From JAJRAN01 sp963827135 (GTDB taxonomy: Archaea > Thermoplasmatota > Thermoplasmata > Methanomassiliicoccales > UBA472), in assembly GCA_963827135.1 (NCBI GenBank), contig CAWGZX010000005.1:1-64000 (forward strand): a DNA stretch of 64,000 bases, in the 5' to 3' direction. Below are positions 30,301 through 39,500 of the stretch, in pieces. The notes beneath the pieces were generated by a model. The model was not told the origin of the DNA. It saw only the letters and a program-made list of their open reading frames with translations, and made no database searches. The translations under genes were made by a program, and so were the position numbers. The stretch's first letter is position 1. The number at the start of each line of letters is the position of its first letter.

Positions 30301-30369
30301 GTCCAATGCCGCTTGAACGCCGGAGATCCCCCCTCCGACGACCATCACTGCCCCTACCTTGTTTGTCAT
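27362..30369 (-). pseudogene. hdrA: HdrA, tandem-fused long form (copy 1), reading frame broken
   Basis: About 1,000 aa when repaired. Domain order: first FAD domain (VVGGGISGVQAALDMADSG, FPTNDCSMCI); ferredoxin motifs CTGCGECAIKCP and CIGCGICHEEC; a CVGSRDEK...YCSSVCC segment; then a classic HdrA half opening with IGVFVCHCGINIGG, CTPRTHEP and GGGLAGM; and two C-terminal 4Fe-4S motifs (CNGCGICDPVC, CKGCGACVAACP). Lesions: an in-frame TAA at 29914-29916 inside a one-base insertion plus one-base loss, and a frameshift near 27,510 just before the last ferredoxin motif. All domains remain recognisable, so decay is recent or the lesions are assembly errors among near-identical paralogs. It lies between two mvhD genes. 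Confidence 0.85.
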
Positions 30370-31143
30370 TTACACACCTCCGATTACTATTGCCTTGTAC
30401 TTGGGGGTCGTTCCTTCGATGTGGTCCAGCGTCAGCATGTTCTTGGCGCGCAGGCTGACCACGTGCTCCAATGTCTTGTCCGTCGGCTCTCCGATCTCCG
30501 TCGCCAGCTCCGTCACGGAGCGGGGCTTATGGCCGGTCAGCCGCAGGATGAGGCTGTTGCGGTACTCTTCCTCGGTGGCCTTGGCCATGATCTCGTCCAA
30601 GCTCTCCGTCTTCAGCGTCTCTCCATAGACATTACCCTTGCTGGTCAGGTTGATTTCCTTGCCAGTGAGAACCTTGAGCCGGAAGTACTTGGAGGCGTCC
30701 ACCGCCGCCTCTAGCCGGGTGACTAGCGCCGGGTCCTTGCTCACCGGGCTGGGGCCTAGCTCCTTCAGCTTGGTCACGAAGTCCTGGATAAGATGGGCGA
30801 ACATCTCGCCCTCCGAGGCCGAGACCCAGTCCAGCCTCAGGCGCTCCGGCTCCAGGCCGGTCATCTTGAGAAGCCTCTGCGCCATCTCCACCCTCTTCTG
30901 GGTGTAGTAGTTGCCGTTGATGTAGTGACAGTCGCCTATGTGGCAGCCGCTCACAATGACCCCGTCCGCACCTTCCTTGAGGAGCTCCAGCACTATGTGC
31001 GGGCTAACTCTGGTGCTGCACATTACGCGCACCGTCCGGATGTTGGTGGGGTACTGGTACCTGCTGACGCCAGCCAGGTCCGCCCCAGCGTAGGAGCACC
31101 AGTTGCAGAGGAATACGATTATCTTAGGTTCGTACTCGCTCAT
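30370..31143 (-). CDS. mvhD: MvhD-type subunit with C-terminal winged-helix-like extension
   Basis: 257 aa. Residues 1-135 are MvhD (FLCNWCSYAGADLAGVSR, VMCSTRVSP, GCHIGDCHYINGN, WVSASEGE). The remaining 120 or so residues are an extension: a charged helical linker (VTRLEAAVDASKYFRL) and then RPRSVTELATEIGEP-type sequence with LEHVVSLRAKNMLTLDHIEG, which reads like a winged helix-turn-helix. Overlaps hdrA copy 2 by ATGA and abuts hdrA copy 1. The paralog at 59,782 has the same architecture. The helix-turn-helix reading is inferred from pattern. Confidence 0.85.
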   Translation of the reverse strand: MSEYEPKIIVFLCNWCSYAGADLAGVSRYQYPTNIRTVRVMCSTRVSPHIVLELLKEGADGVIVSGCHIGDCHYINGNYYTQKRVEMAQRLLKMTGLEPERLRLDWVSASEGEMFAHLIQDFVTKLKELGPSPVSKDPALVTRLEAAVDASKYFRLKVLTGKEINLTSKGNVYGETLKTESLDEIMAKATEEEYRNSLILRLTGHKPRSVTELATEIGEPTDKTLEHVVSLRAKNMLTLDHIEGTTPKYKAIVIGGV

Positions 31144-32975
31144 CCTTTCACCTCCGTGAGGGCCGCCTTGGCCTCAGCCAGAAGTTGGTCGTCCGTGAAG
31201 TGGTTCATAACGATGGCGTTCTCGGGGCAGGAGGCGCCGCAGTTGCCGCATCCCTTGCAGGCGGCGATGGTCACCTCGGCCAGACCCTTCTCGTTCTTCC
31301 TTATGGCGCTGTAGGGACAGATCTCGATACAGGTGCCACAGCCGCTGCAGACGTCGCTGTCCACGAAGGCCACCAGGGACTCGGGCTGTACGTACCCGCG
31401 AGCCAAGGGTATGCCCGCGCGCGATGCCGCCGCCAAGCCCTGCTCCACGGCCTCTGGTATGTCCGCCGGACCTTTGCAGGTCCCGCAGACGTAGATGCCG
31501 TCAGTGGCGAAGTCCACCGGCCTGAGCTTGACGTGGGCCTCCAGGAAGAAGCCGTCCTGGCCCAGGGGGACCTTGAGCATCTTAGATATCTCCTTGGCGT
31601 CCGGCTGGGCGACTAGCGGCGTGGCGAGGACGATCATGTCCACCGTCATCTTCCTCTGTAACTGCAGGGTGTCATGCCAATAGTCGATGGTCAGCTTTTC
31701 GTTCTCCAGGCTGACCTTGGGCAGGTTCTGTGGGGTGTAGCGGATGAAGCGGACCTTCTTCTCCCTAGTCTTATTGTACATAAGCTCGTGCTCCACGCCG
31801 TAGCTCATGACGTCCCGGTTGAAGACGGCGATATCCAGCTTGGGGGCGCCCGATGGTGCCTCCTCGCCGGCGCCCTCGCGCCTGCCCCGGCGGCTGCGCC
31901 TCCTCTCCGCGATCTCGTCCGGCACCGCCCTCTCGACCTGGACCCCTTCCACGACCTTGCCCGCATCGGCAAGGCCGAGCATGTTCTGCCAGTTGTCGGC
32001 CAGGTTCATGGCGTTCTTCAGCGACACATTGCAGCAGATGCGCGAGCAGTAGGACTTGTCCTGCCCCCTGGACCCGACGCACTGTATGAATGCGATGCTG
32101 CTCATCTTGGGGAGCTTCTTGTTCTTGGCCATGATCTCGAACTCGGTGAGGGTGACCACGTTGTCGTAGAGCTCGTATCCGTACAAGCCCTCCGGGATGT
32201 ATTCCAGCGCCCCGGTGGCGACCACGATCACTCCTACCTTGTCCTTCTTCTGCTTGCCCTTGGTATCGATGACGATATCGTAATTCCCGATGAAGCCGTC
32301 GACCTCGACCACATCTGAGCTGAGGTATAGGCTTATGTTCCGGTGGTTCTGGACTCGGTCGATCATGGACTGCAGCGCGGTCAAGGCCTCCTGCCTATCC
32401 TGCCACACATAACCGAGGTTCCTCACGAATCCTCCCAGGACGTCCTGCTTCTCGACCAACCGCACGGGGAATCCTTGGTCGGCCAGGGAGATTGCTGCGG
32501 ACATTCCCGCCACTCCTCCCCCGATGACCAGCGCCGATGGGATGACGTCGATCTGGACCTCCTCCTGGGGCATGAGCAACCTGGCCCTGGCCACGCCCAT
32601 GCGGATAAGTTCCTTGGCCTTGTCCGTGGCCTTCTCCTTCTCCTTCATGTGCACCCAGGAGCATTGCTCGCGGATGTTGACGAATGTGAAAAGATACTTG
32701 TTCAAGCCTGCATCCTCGCAGGTCGATTGGAACAAAGGGGCATGCGTGCGCGGGGTGCAGGCTGCCACCACCACGCGGTTGAGGTTGTTCTCTTTGATGG
32801 AGTCCCTGATGTTCGAGAGCCCATCCTCAGCGCATGTGTACAGGTTTCCCGTGGCGAAGGCTACGTCGGGAAGGGTCTTGGCGTACTCCACCACTGCGGG
32901 CACGTCAACGAATCCGCCGATGTTCGATCCGCAATGACAGATGAATACTCCGATCCTAAGCTTCTCCTCGCTCAT
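31140..32975 (-). CDS. hdrA: HdrA, classic-length half (copy 2)
   Basis: 611 aa, corresponding to the second half of the fused HdrA proteins here. It opens with IGVFICHCGSNIGGF, CTPRTHAPLFQ, then the FAD site VIGGGVAGMSAA, a CVGSRGQDKSYCSRICC segment, and two C-terminal 4Fe-4S motifs (CSGCGTCIEICP, CKGCGNCGASCP). HdrA carries the bifurcating flavin in heterodisulfide reductase complexes. Between the Cys-rich segment and the second nucleotide-binding region is an extra basic insert near residue 370 (RRRSRRGRREGAGEE), absent from the other copies. ATGA overlaps with both neighbours. Intact. Confidence 0.9.
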   Translation of the reverse strand: MSEEKLRIGVFICHCGSNIGGFVDVPAVVEYAKTLPDVAFATGNLYTCAEDGLSNIRDSIKENNLNRVVVAACTPRTHAPLFQSTCEDAGLNKYLFTFVNIREQCSWVHMKEKEKATDKAKELIRMGVARARLLMPQEEVQIDVIPSALVIGGGVAGMSAAISLADQGFPVRLVEKQDVLGGFVRNLGYVWQDRQEALTALQSMIDRVQNHRNISLYLSSDVVEVDGFIGNYDIVIDTKGKQKKDKVGVIVVATGALEYIPEGLYGYELYDNVVTLTEFEIMAKNKKLPKMSSIAFIQCVGSRGQDKSYCSRICCNVSLKNAMNLADNWQNMLGLADAGKVVEGVQVERAVPDEIAERRRSRRGRREGAGEEAPSGAPKLDIAVFNRDVMSYGVEHELMYNKTREKKVRFIRYTPQNLPKVSLENEKLTIDYWHDTLQLQRKMTVDMIVLATPLVAQPDAKEISKMLKVPLGQDGFFLEAHVKLRPVDFATDGIYVCGTCKGPADIPEAVEQGLAAASRAGIPLARGYVQPESLVAFVDSDVCSGCGTCIEICPYSAIRKNEKGLAEVTIAACKGCGNCGASCPENAIVMNHFTDDQLLAEAKAALTEVKG

Positions 32976-34324
32976 GCGTACACCTTCCTTTCCATTAGAT
33001 CCTCCATGGCTTTGGCCGCCGCCGCGGAGCCCATGGCCACCGATTCCGGTATGTCCACTGGCCCGGCGCAGTAGCCTGCCAAGTAGACCCCTGGGCGCGT
33101 GGAGTCGACGGGGTCGAACACGTGGTCGCGCACCTTGAAGAACCCGAACTCGTCCAGGTTCACATCCAAGGTCTTCGCAAGCGTCTTGTTCTTTGCCGAG
33201 GGCACCAAGGTGGTCGCAAGGACCACCATGTCGAACTCCTTCTGCTGAGACTTGCCGCCCACATCGTAAGAGACTATGGGGTTGCCAGCTGGGGTCGAGC
33301 CTTGGACGGTGGCATCAGAGTTGATGTATTGCACCATGTAGTCCTTCTTCGCCCTCTCCACATACTCGTTGAAGCCCTTGGCGCAGGCCCTCATGTCCTT
33401 GTAGAAAATCGTTGACCTTATCCCCTCGATGTGCTCGGTGGCCAGCATGGCCTCCTTCGTGGAGTGCATGCAGCAGACAGAGCAGCAGTAGGGGTGACCG
33501 GTCTGAATGTTGCGTGAGCCCACGCATTGGATGAAGGCGATGCTCTTAGGCTCATTCCCATCCGAGCGCCTCTTTATGTGGCCGTGGGTAGGACCGGCCG
33601 CGTTGATGATCCTCTCGTACTCCATAGCTGTGAACACATTGGGGTTCTTGCCGTAGCCGTACTCGACCGAGGAGGTGGGGTCCCAGACGTCGAAGCCGGT
33701 AGCAACCACCACAGCCCCGACATTGAATTCCAGGATGGCGTCCTTCATGTCATAGTCGACCGCCTGGCGCTTACACACCTTCTTGCAGACGCCGCACTTG
33801 CCCTCCTTAAGGAACCGGCAGTTCTCGGGGTCGATTATCGCCGCCCTGGGCACGGCCTGCATATATGGTATATAGATGGCCCTTCTCGTCGCCAGACCCT
33901 GCTCCCACGTGTTCTGCAAGCCCTTGGTAGGGCATTTCTCGAGGCACTCTCCGCACCCGGTGCAGAGGTTCTCGTCCACGAATCTGGCCTTCTTCATCAC
34001 CCGGACATTGAAGTTGCCCTTCGAGCCCTCGAGGCCGACCACCTCGGAGCATGTCAGGACGTTGATATTCGGATGCCCGAAGCAGTCCGACATCTTCGGC
34101 GCTAAAATGCATATCGAACAATCATTGGTCGGGAAGGTCTTGTCCAGCTGAGCCATCCTCCCCCCGAGGCTAGGCTCCTTCTCCACCAGGTGCACAATCA
34201 CTCCCTTGTCCGCCAGGTCCAGAGAGGCTTGTATGCCCGCGATGCCTCCACCTATGACCAGCACCGACTTCTCGATCTCCGCTCTCTTGCCCCTTCGACT
34301 ACTGGCAACTTCTGCTTTTTCCAT
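32972..34324 (-). CDS. HdrA/QmoA-like FAD and iron-sulfur protein (copy 3, N-half only)
   Basis: 450 aa, matching only the first half of the fused HdrA proteins. It has the FAD motif VIGGGIAGIQASLDLADKG, FPTNDCSICILAPK, ferredoxin CTGCGECLEKCP, the spaced motif CGVCKKVC, and CVGSRNIQTGHPYCCSVCC. Its size resembles QmoA, the short HdrA-like subunit that pairs with QmoB in sulfate reducers. It overlaps copy 2 by the ATGA at 32,972-32,975, so the pair is the unfused equivalent of the long HdrA. Intact. Confidence 0.85.
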   Translation of the reverse strand: MEKAEVASSRRGKRAEIEKSVLVIGGGIAGIQASLDLADKGVIVHLVEKEPSLGGRMAQLDKTFPTNDCSICILAPKMSDCFGHPNINVLTCSEVVGLEGSKGNFNVRVMKKARFVDENLCTGCGECLEKCPTKGLQNTWEQGLATRRAIYIPYMQAVPRAAIIDPENCRFLKEGKCGVCKKVCKRQAVDYDMKDAILEFNVGAVVVATGFDVWDPTSSVEYGYGKNPNVFTAMEYERIINAAGPTHGHIKRRSDGNEPKSIAFIQCVGSRNIQTGHPYCCSVCCMHSTKEAMLATEHIEGIRSTIFYKDMRACAKGFNEYVERAKKDYMVQYINSDATVQGSTPAGNPIVSYDVGGKSQQKEFDMVVLATTLVPSAKNKTLAKTLDVNLDEFGFFKVRDHVFDPVDSTRPGVYLAGYCAGPVDIPESVAMGSAAAAKAMEDLMERKVYA

Positions 34325-34389
34325 ACCGTTATCCCCCTTGTATCAGATTCAACTCATTGACGCTTCCAGGGTTATCACGCCCAGGGCGC

Positions 34390-34749
34390 CTAAGCCGTTT
34401 CGTCCTCCACGACCTGCTTGGTCTCTTTGGAGTCCTTCAATTCCGTGGTCTTGACCTTGAACGTCTTCTTGCCTGTAATCTGCCTCTGGTATCGCTGGCA
34501 ATTGGGATAGGTGCAAGGGTTGCACTTCTTGTCCTTGCAGGAGAGTTCCACGAACATGATCCATTGCCTTTCCTCGTCCTTCATTGAGGGGTTCTCCACC
34601 TCGAACCTCTTGACGTTGAACTTCGGCTTCTGGGTCAACTTTACATATCTCTGGCAGTCAGGATACGTGCAAGGGTTACACTTGTGGTCCTTACACGACA
34701 GCTCGATCATGAGAAACCTCTTGTCCTTGCTCTCTGTCGTTTCGTCCAA
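34390..34749 (-). CDS. Small protein with two copies of a four-cysteine motif
   Basis: About 119 aa. The motif ELSCKDHKCNPCTYPDCQRY recurs about 60 residues later as ELSCKDKKCNPCTYPNCQRY. The Cys spacing C-x4-C-x2-C-x4-C suits a small FeS or zinc site. The ends are charged, with no signal or membrane segment. TTG at 34749 is chosen as start because GGAGGAG lies six bases before it; a TTG at 34767 or an ATG at 34710 are alternatives. It is the first gene before the split hdrA pair on the same strand, so it may serve that complex. I know no family for it. Confidence 0.65.
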   Translation of the reverse strand: MDETTESKDKRFLMIELSCKDHKCNPCTYPDCQRYVKLTQKPKFNVKRFEVENPSMKDEERQWIMFVELSCKDKKCNPCTYPNCQRYQRQITGKKTFKVKTTELKDSKETKQVVEDETA

Positions 34750-34769
34750 CCTAATCTCCTCCCTCAAGA

Positions 34770-34830
34770 ATTACGGTGGTGAACGTGGTACAATCGTAAC
34801 CACTTATTTGAAATTTCTTAATTATACTCG
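34770..34830 (-). promoter_or_regulatory. Promoter region of the Cys-repeat/hdrA operon
   Basis: On the minus strand an A+T-rich run with GTATAATTAAG (about 34,826) and TTTCAAATAAG (about 34,812) provides TATA candidates 45-75 bases before the first gene. This marks a second operon downstream of hdrD. Confidence 0.4.
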
Positions 34831-34908
34831 ACATGCTTTGATTCTCAGCAATTGGGAATGCCTTATGAACCTTTCCCTATTCCCTTCACTCTTTCCATAA
34901 CGATGATG

Positions 34909-34933
34909 GCAAAGGGGGGATTTGAGCCCCGAG
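34909..34933 (-). other. tRNA T-arm/acceptor-like sequence or terminator hairpin after hdrD
   Basis: The minus strand reads CTCGGGGCTCAAATCCCCCC then TTTGC, six bases after the hdrD stop. It matches the 3' end of tRNA-Ser(GCT) at 10,080 except for two gaps and two changes. GGGG and CCCC also form a short hairpin followed by TTT. It may be a relic attachment site or simply a terminator. Confidence 0.35.
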
Positions 34934-34938
34934 GTGCC

Positions 34939-36102
34939 CTAAACCGCCCCGCCACCGCCCTTGAGGTTCTCTGCGATGAAGTTGGTAGCCTCTCTCACCT
35001 CTACCTTCAGTCCTTCCATCTCGACCGGTTTCTTATCCGAGGAAAGGAGGCAGTTGTAGTGGATGAGGCATTTGGGGCAGAATGTGAGCATGACCTCGGC
35101 ACCCGTCCCCTTGGCCTCGAGCATCCTATCCACCTGCATCCTCTTTGACACCTCCCCGCAGTTGACGAAGGCGTTGACCCCGCAGCAAATGGCCTTCTCC
35201 TTGATGCTGGCCATCTCCACCAGCTCGGCACCGGTGGCCTTAATGAGGTCCCGAGGCTCGTCGTAGATGCCCGCGTGCCTGCCTAGCCGGCAGGGGTCGT
35301 GGTAGGTGACCTTTACTCCTTTGGCATCTAGCTGGATCTTGCCTTGGTCGACGAGGTCCATCAGGTACTCGGATATGTGCTTCACCTCGAAGCCCAGGTC
35401 ACCAAGGAAATCCTTGTAGTCCATGGCGAAAGTGCGGTAGCCCTCGGCGCAGGCGAAGACCACGGTCTTGGCCCCGGTCTCCTTTATCGTCTTGATATTC
35501 TGGTCCATGAGCTTCTCGAAGCTCTCCTCGTCGCCCGACCAAAGCAGGTCGTGCCCGCAGCACACCTCCCGGTCGCTCACTACCGGCTCGATGCCGGCAG
35601 CGTTGAGGATCCTCACCACGTTGCCAGGTATCTGCTTCAGCTCCGGGGCTCGGTCGTTATACAATATCCCGAGCTGGTACACGCAACCGGTGAAGTAATA
35701 GACATCTCCCTTGTCCTTGACCTTGAGCCCGTCTGTAAGCCATGCCAGACGGTTTTGCTTCTGCCCCATGCCGGTCAAGCGCTCCATGGTGTGCACTGCC
35801 CCTGCCTGGGAGCAGCTGGGCAGGTTGCCGCTTTCCTTGGCCTCCCCTCTCATCCTCTGGATGAAGCCACTGAAGTCCACCTCGTACGGGCACATGTCGT
35901 TGCAAATCTCACAGGTCAAACAGGACCAGATGTCCTTGTCCGACTTGATCTCCTCCTCCATGCCCTCCTGGGCCTTGACCACGATCAGCCGGGGGGCGAA
36001 GTTGGGGTTTCTCTTGGCCACAGGGCACAGGCTGGTGCACTTCCCGCACTCAACGCAATCGAAGGCTCCGGTATCCTCGATGATCTCCTTTATCCGGGAC
36101 AT
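34939..36102 (-). CDS. hdrD: HdrD-like (HdrC-HdrB fused) iron-sulfur protein with two CCG domains
   Basis: 387 aa. The N-terminal half has two 4Fe-4S motifs (CVECGKCTSLCP, CLTCEICNDMCP), as in HdrC. Then come two CCG domains, as in HdrB/HdrD: the first with FTGCVYQLG, REVCCGHDL and a final single Cys (VFACAEG); the second complete with HDPCRLGRH, KAICCGVNAF and LTFCPKCLIHY. In HdrB/HdrD the CCG domain holds the noncubane cluster that splits CoM-S-S-CoB; other CCG proteins act on other disulfides or lactate. ATG 36102 overlaps the mvhD stop by ATGA. It is the only CCG protein in the window. Confidence 0.85.
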   Translation of the reverse strand: MSRIKEIIEDTGAFDCVECGKCTSLCPVAKRNPNFAPRLIVVKAQEGMEEEIKSDKDIWSCLTCEICNDMCPYEVDFSGFIQRMRGEAKESGNLPSCSQAGAVHTMERLTGMGQKQNRLAWLTDGLKVKDKGDVYYFTGCVYQLGILYNDRAPELKQIPGNVVRILNAAGIEPVVSDREVCCGHDLLWSGDEESFEKLMDQNIKTIKETGAKTVVFACAEGYRTFAMDYKDFLGDLGFEVKHISEYLMDLVDQGKIQLDAKGVKVTYHDPCRLGRHAGIYDEPRDLIKATGAELVEMASIKEKAICCGVNAFVNCGEVSKRMQVDRMLEAKGTGAEVMLTFCPKCLIHYNCLLSSDKKPVEMEGLKVEVREATNFIAENLKGGGGAV

Positions 36103-36518
36103 CAGGCTTCCCCCTTCAGGGGGCTGGGGCCTAATTCGATCAGCTGCTTGGTGAACTCGTCCATGGTCTTGGCGAACTTGACGCCCTCCGAGGCAGATAT
36201 CCATTCCAGGCGCAGCCGCCTGCGATCGATGCCTAGCACATCTATAAGCTCTTGTGTCTGGGTCACCTTGACCTTGGCCCGCTCGTTCCCACTGATATAG
36301 TGGCACTCGCCCGGGTGGCAACCCGTCACTAGGACGCCATCCGCCCCCATCTCAAATGCCCTGAGTATGAATTGAGGCTCCAATCTGCCGCTGCACATGA
36401 TCCGGATGATTCTGGCTGTCGGAGGGTATTGGAACCTGCTGACGCCCGCCAGGTCAGCCCCGGCGTAGGAGCACCAATTGCAGCAGAAGGCGACTATATG
36501 CGGTGAGAAGCTGTTCAT
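36102..36518 (-). CDS. mvhD: MvhD-type iron-sulfur subunit (short form)
   Basis: 138 aa with FCCNWCSYAGADLAGVSR, IMCSGRLEP and GCHPGECHYISGN. It links HdrA copy 4 to the HdrD-like protein, with ATGA overlaps to both genes. No hydrogenase subunits follow it, so its electron donor must come from elsewhere, perhaps MvhAG of the neighbouring operon (inference). Confidence 0.92.
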   Translation of the reverse strand: MNSFSPHIVAFCCNWCSYAGADLAGVSRFQYPPTARIIRIMCSGRLEPQFILRAFEMGADGVLVTGCHPGECHYISGNERAKVKVTQTQELIDVLGIDRRRLRLEWISASEGVKFAKTMDEFTKQLIELGPSPLKGEA

Positions 36519-39500
36519 TTGGAAACCCCCTCAAGGCAAGCCTCGACCAGGGCTATAATCTGATTGTTGGTGAAGTGCTTGCAGGTGATGGCCCCGCTGC
36601 AGCAGGCGACCTCGCAGGCGCCGCAGCCCTTGCAGAGGGCGGGGTTGACCTTGGCTTTCTCCACCCCAGGCGCAACGGTCTCCACTACGATCGCATGGAA
36701 TGGGCAGATAGCCTCGCATCGACCGCAGGCCCGGCACTTGGACTCGTCGACGATGCTGATTGCGGCCTGCGCTTCTAGGAAGTCCCGGGAAAGGATGGTC
36801 ATGGCCCGAGCGGCGGCGCCGGACGCCTGGCCTACGGTCTCATCAGCCGTCTTAGGCCAGTGCGCCAGGCCCGCTAGGAATATCCCCTCGGTGGCGAAGT
36901 CCACCGGCCTAAGCTTCATGTGGGCCTCCAGGAAGAAACCGTCCTTGCTGAGGGGGACCTTGAGCATCTTGGATAGTTCCTCGTTGTCGGGATTGGGACG
37001 GATGCCGGTGGAGAGCACCACCAGGTCTGGCTTCAGATGCACGTGGCCGTCCAATGTGATATCATCCGAGCTCACAATCAGGTCATTCCCCTCCTTGATG
37101 AGCTCTGGCATCTCCTCATCCCTAGTCCGGATGAACACCACGCCCAGCTTGGCTGCTTCCGTGTATAGGTCTTCTCTTAATCCGTAGGTACGGATGTCCT
37201 TGTAGAAAATGTACACAAGCGCCTTCGGGTTGGTCCTCATTATCTTGATGGCATTCTTCATGGCGCCGATGCAACAGACCCTACTGCACATAGGGTTCTC
37301 CGGGCTCCTGGAACCGACGCACTGGATCATGGCGACGACCTTGGCGTCCAACGGTTTTTCCGCCAGACGCTTGGCGAGCTCGAGCTGGGTTATGACCCTC
37401 GGGTCCTGGCCGTAGAAGTATTCCTTGGGCTTGTACTCCACCGCACCGCTGGTAACGACAATGACCCCGGTCTTTATGGGGTCCTTGTTCGTCTCTACCT
37501 CAAAGTTACCAACGAACCCATTGACCTTCGTCACATTGGTTTCTAGGTGCAACTTGATGTTGGGATTACTGCCAATCTTCGAGGCCAGTTCAGCGGCTAT
37601 AGACGCCCCGGTCGAGCCATCCTCAAGATATACGTTCCTGACGTTCCCTCCCAGCTCTGATGCCTTCTCCACCAGGTCCACCTTGAAGTCTTGCGCGGCA
37701 AGGTCCAGGGCAGCGGTCATCCCCGCTAGCCCGCCGCCGATGACCAGTGCCGAGTGGTTCACAGGGAAGGTGGCGGTCTTGAGGGGCTCGACCAAACGGC
37801 TCTTGGCCACGGCCATGCGCACCAGGTCCTTGGCCTTCTCAGTGGCCTTCTCTGGCTCGTGCATATGCACCCAGGAGCACTGGTCCCGGATGTTGGCCAT
37901 CTCCAGCAGATATGGGTTCAGACCGGCTTCCTTGATGGTGCTCTTGAACAAAGGCTCGTGCGTGCGCGGGGTGCAGGACGCGATGATCACCCGGTTAAGC
38001 TTATGTTCCTTAATCTTCTCCTTGATCTTCCCCTGGAAGTCGGCGGAGCAGGTGTACTTGCTCCCCTCTGCCATCACCACATTTGGCAACGTTTTAGCGT
38101 ATTCCACAACCGCGGGCACGTCCACTATGGCGGCGATGTTGCTACCGCACTCGCATATGAAGGCCCCGACCCTGGGCTCTTGTCCTTCGATGTTAAGCTC
38201 AGGCATGTCCTCCTGTTTGAAAGGGATGCGGTTCTGGTAGACATGCGAACCAGCCTTGGCGGCTGCGCCAGAGGCCTCGGCCACCGATTGCGGAATGTCC
38301 TTGGGAGCACTGAAGGCCCCGACCACGTAGATACCTGGGACATTGGTGTTCAACGGGTTGTAGATGTCTGTCTGAGCGAAGCCATACTTGTTCAGGTTGA
38401 TGCCAAGCGTCTGGGCGAGCTCCTTAGAATCTGAAGGGGGGATCAACCCGGTCGATAGGACCACCATGTCGAATTCTTCGTCCACGACGGCCCGAGGCGA
38501 CATATAGAGAACGTTAAGGCTCTTGGTCGCAGGGTTCTCTTGGACAGATGCTGCCCTCACATTCCTGTGAACCGTGACACCATGCTCCTTCTCTGCCCTG
38601 ACTCTGAAGTCTTCAAACTCCTTCCCAACAGCCCTGATGTCCATGAAGAAGATAGTAGTCTTGAGGCCCGGGGTATGCTCCTGGGCGATGATGGCTTCCT
38701 TGAGCGCGTACATACAGCACACGCTGGAGCAATAGGGGTTGCCCACGGTCTTGTCCCTTGACCCAACGCACTGAATGAAGGCGATATTCTTAGGAGTGAC
38801 CTGGTCGCTCGGACGGACCACATGCCCCTGGTAGGGACCGCTGGAGGACAGCATTCGTTCGAACTCCAGTGCGGTCAAGACGTTCTTGTACTCGCCGTAG
38901 CCGTACTCCCTCTTCAGTCTGGCGTTGAAGGTTTCAATCCCAGGCGCAAGCACGATGGACCCGACCTTGACCTTCTCGATGGTCTCCTTCATCTCATAAT
39001 CAATCGCGTCCGAGGGACAGACCTTCTTGCAGTTGCCGCATTTTCCCTTCGTAAGGTACAGGCAGTTCTTCGCGTCTATGCTGTACTTTAGGGGGACGGC
39101 CTGAGGGTAGATGACGGAGATCGCTTTGCGCTGCGAGAGGCCGAGGTCGAACTCGTTGGGGACCTTGGAAGGGCACTTCTCAGAGCACTTACCACAGCCT
39201 ACGCATCGATCCTCCCGTACATACCTTGGATTCCTTTTCACGGTGACGGTGAAATTGGGCACGCTTCCCTCGATGCCGACGATGTCCGATAGGGTCATCA
39301 AGGTGATCATGGGATTCCTGGCGACCTCGACCAGCTTGGGGGAGAGGATGCACATGGAGCAGTCGTTGGTGGGGAAGGTCTTGTCCAGCTGGGCCATGGT
39401 GCCCCCTATGCTTGCCTTCTTCTCCACCAGGTAGACCTTGAAGCCGGACTCCGCCAGGTCCAAGGCGCACTGGACGCCTGATATGCCTCCGCCTACGACC

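Noticed and set aside
29242..30714. Plus-strand open frame opposite hdrA copy 1 and mvhD
   Set aside because: It spans the boundary of two real genes on the other strand and has no recognisable motifs; the same kind of shadow recurs opposite other hdrA copies.
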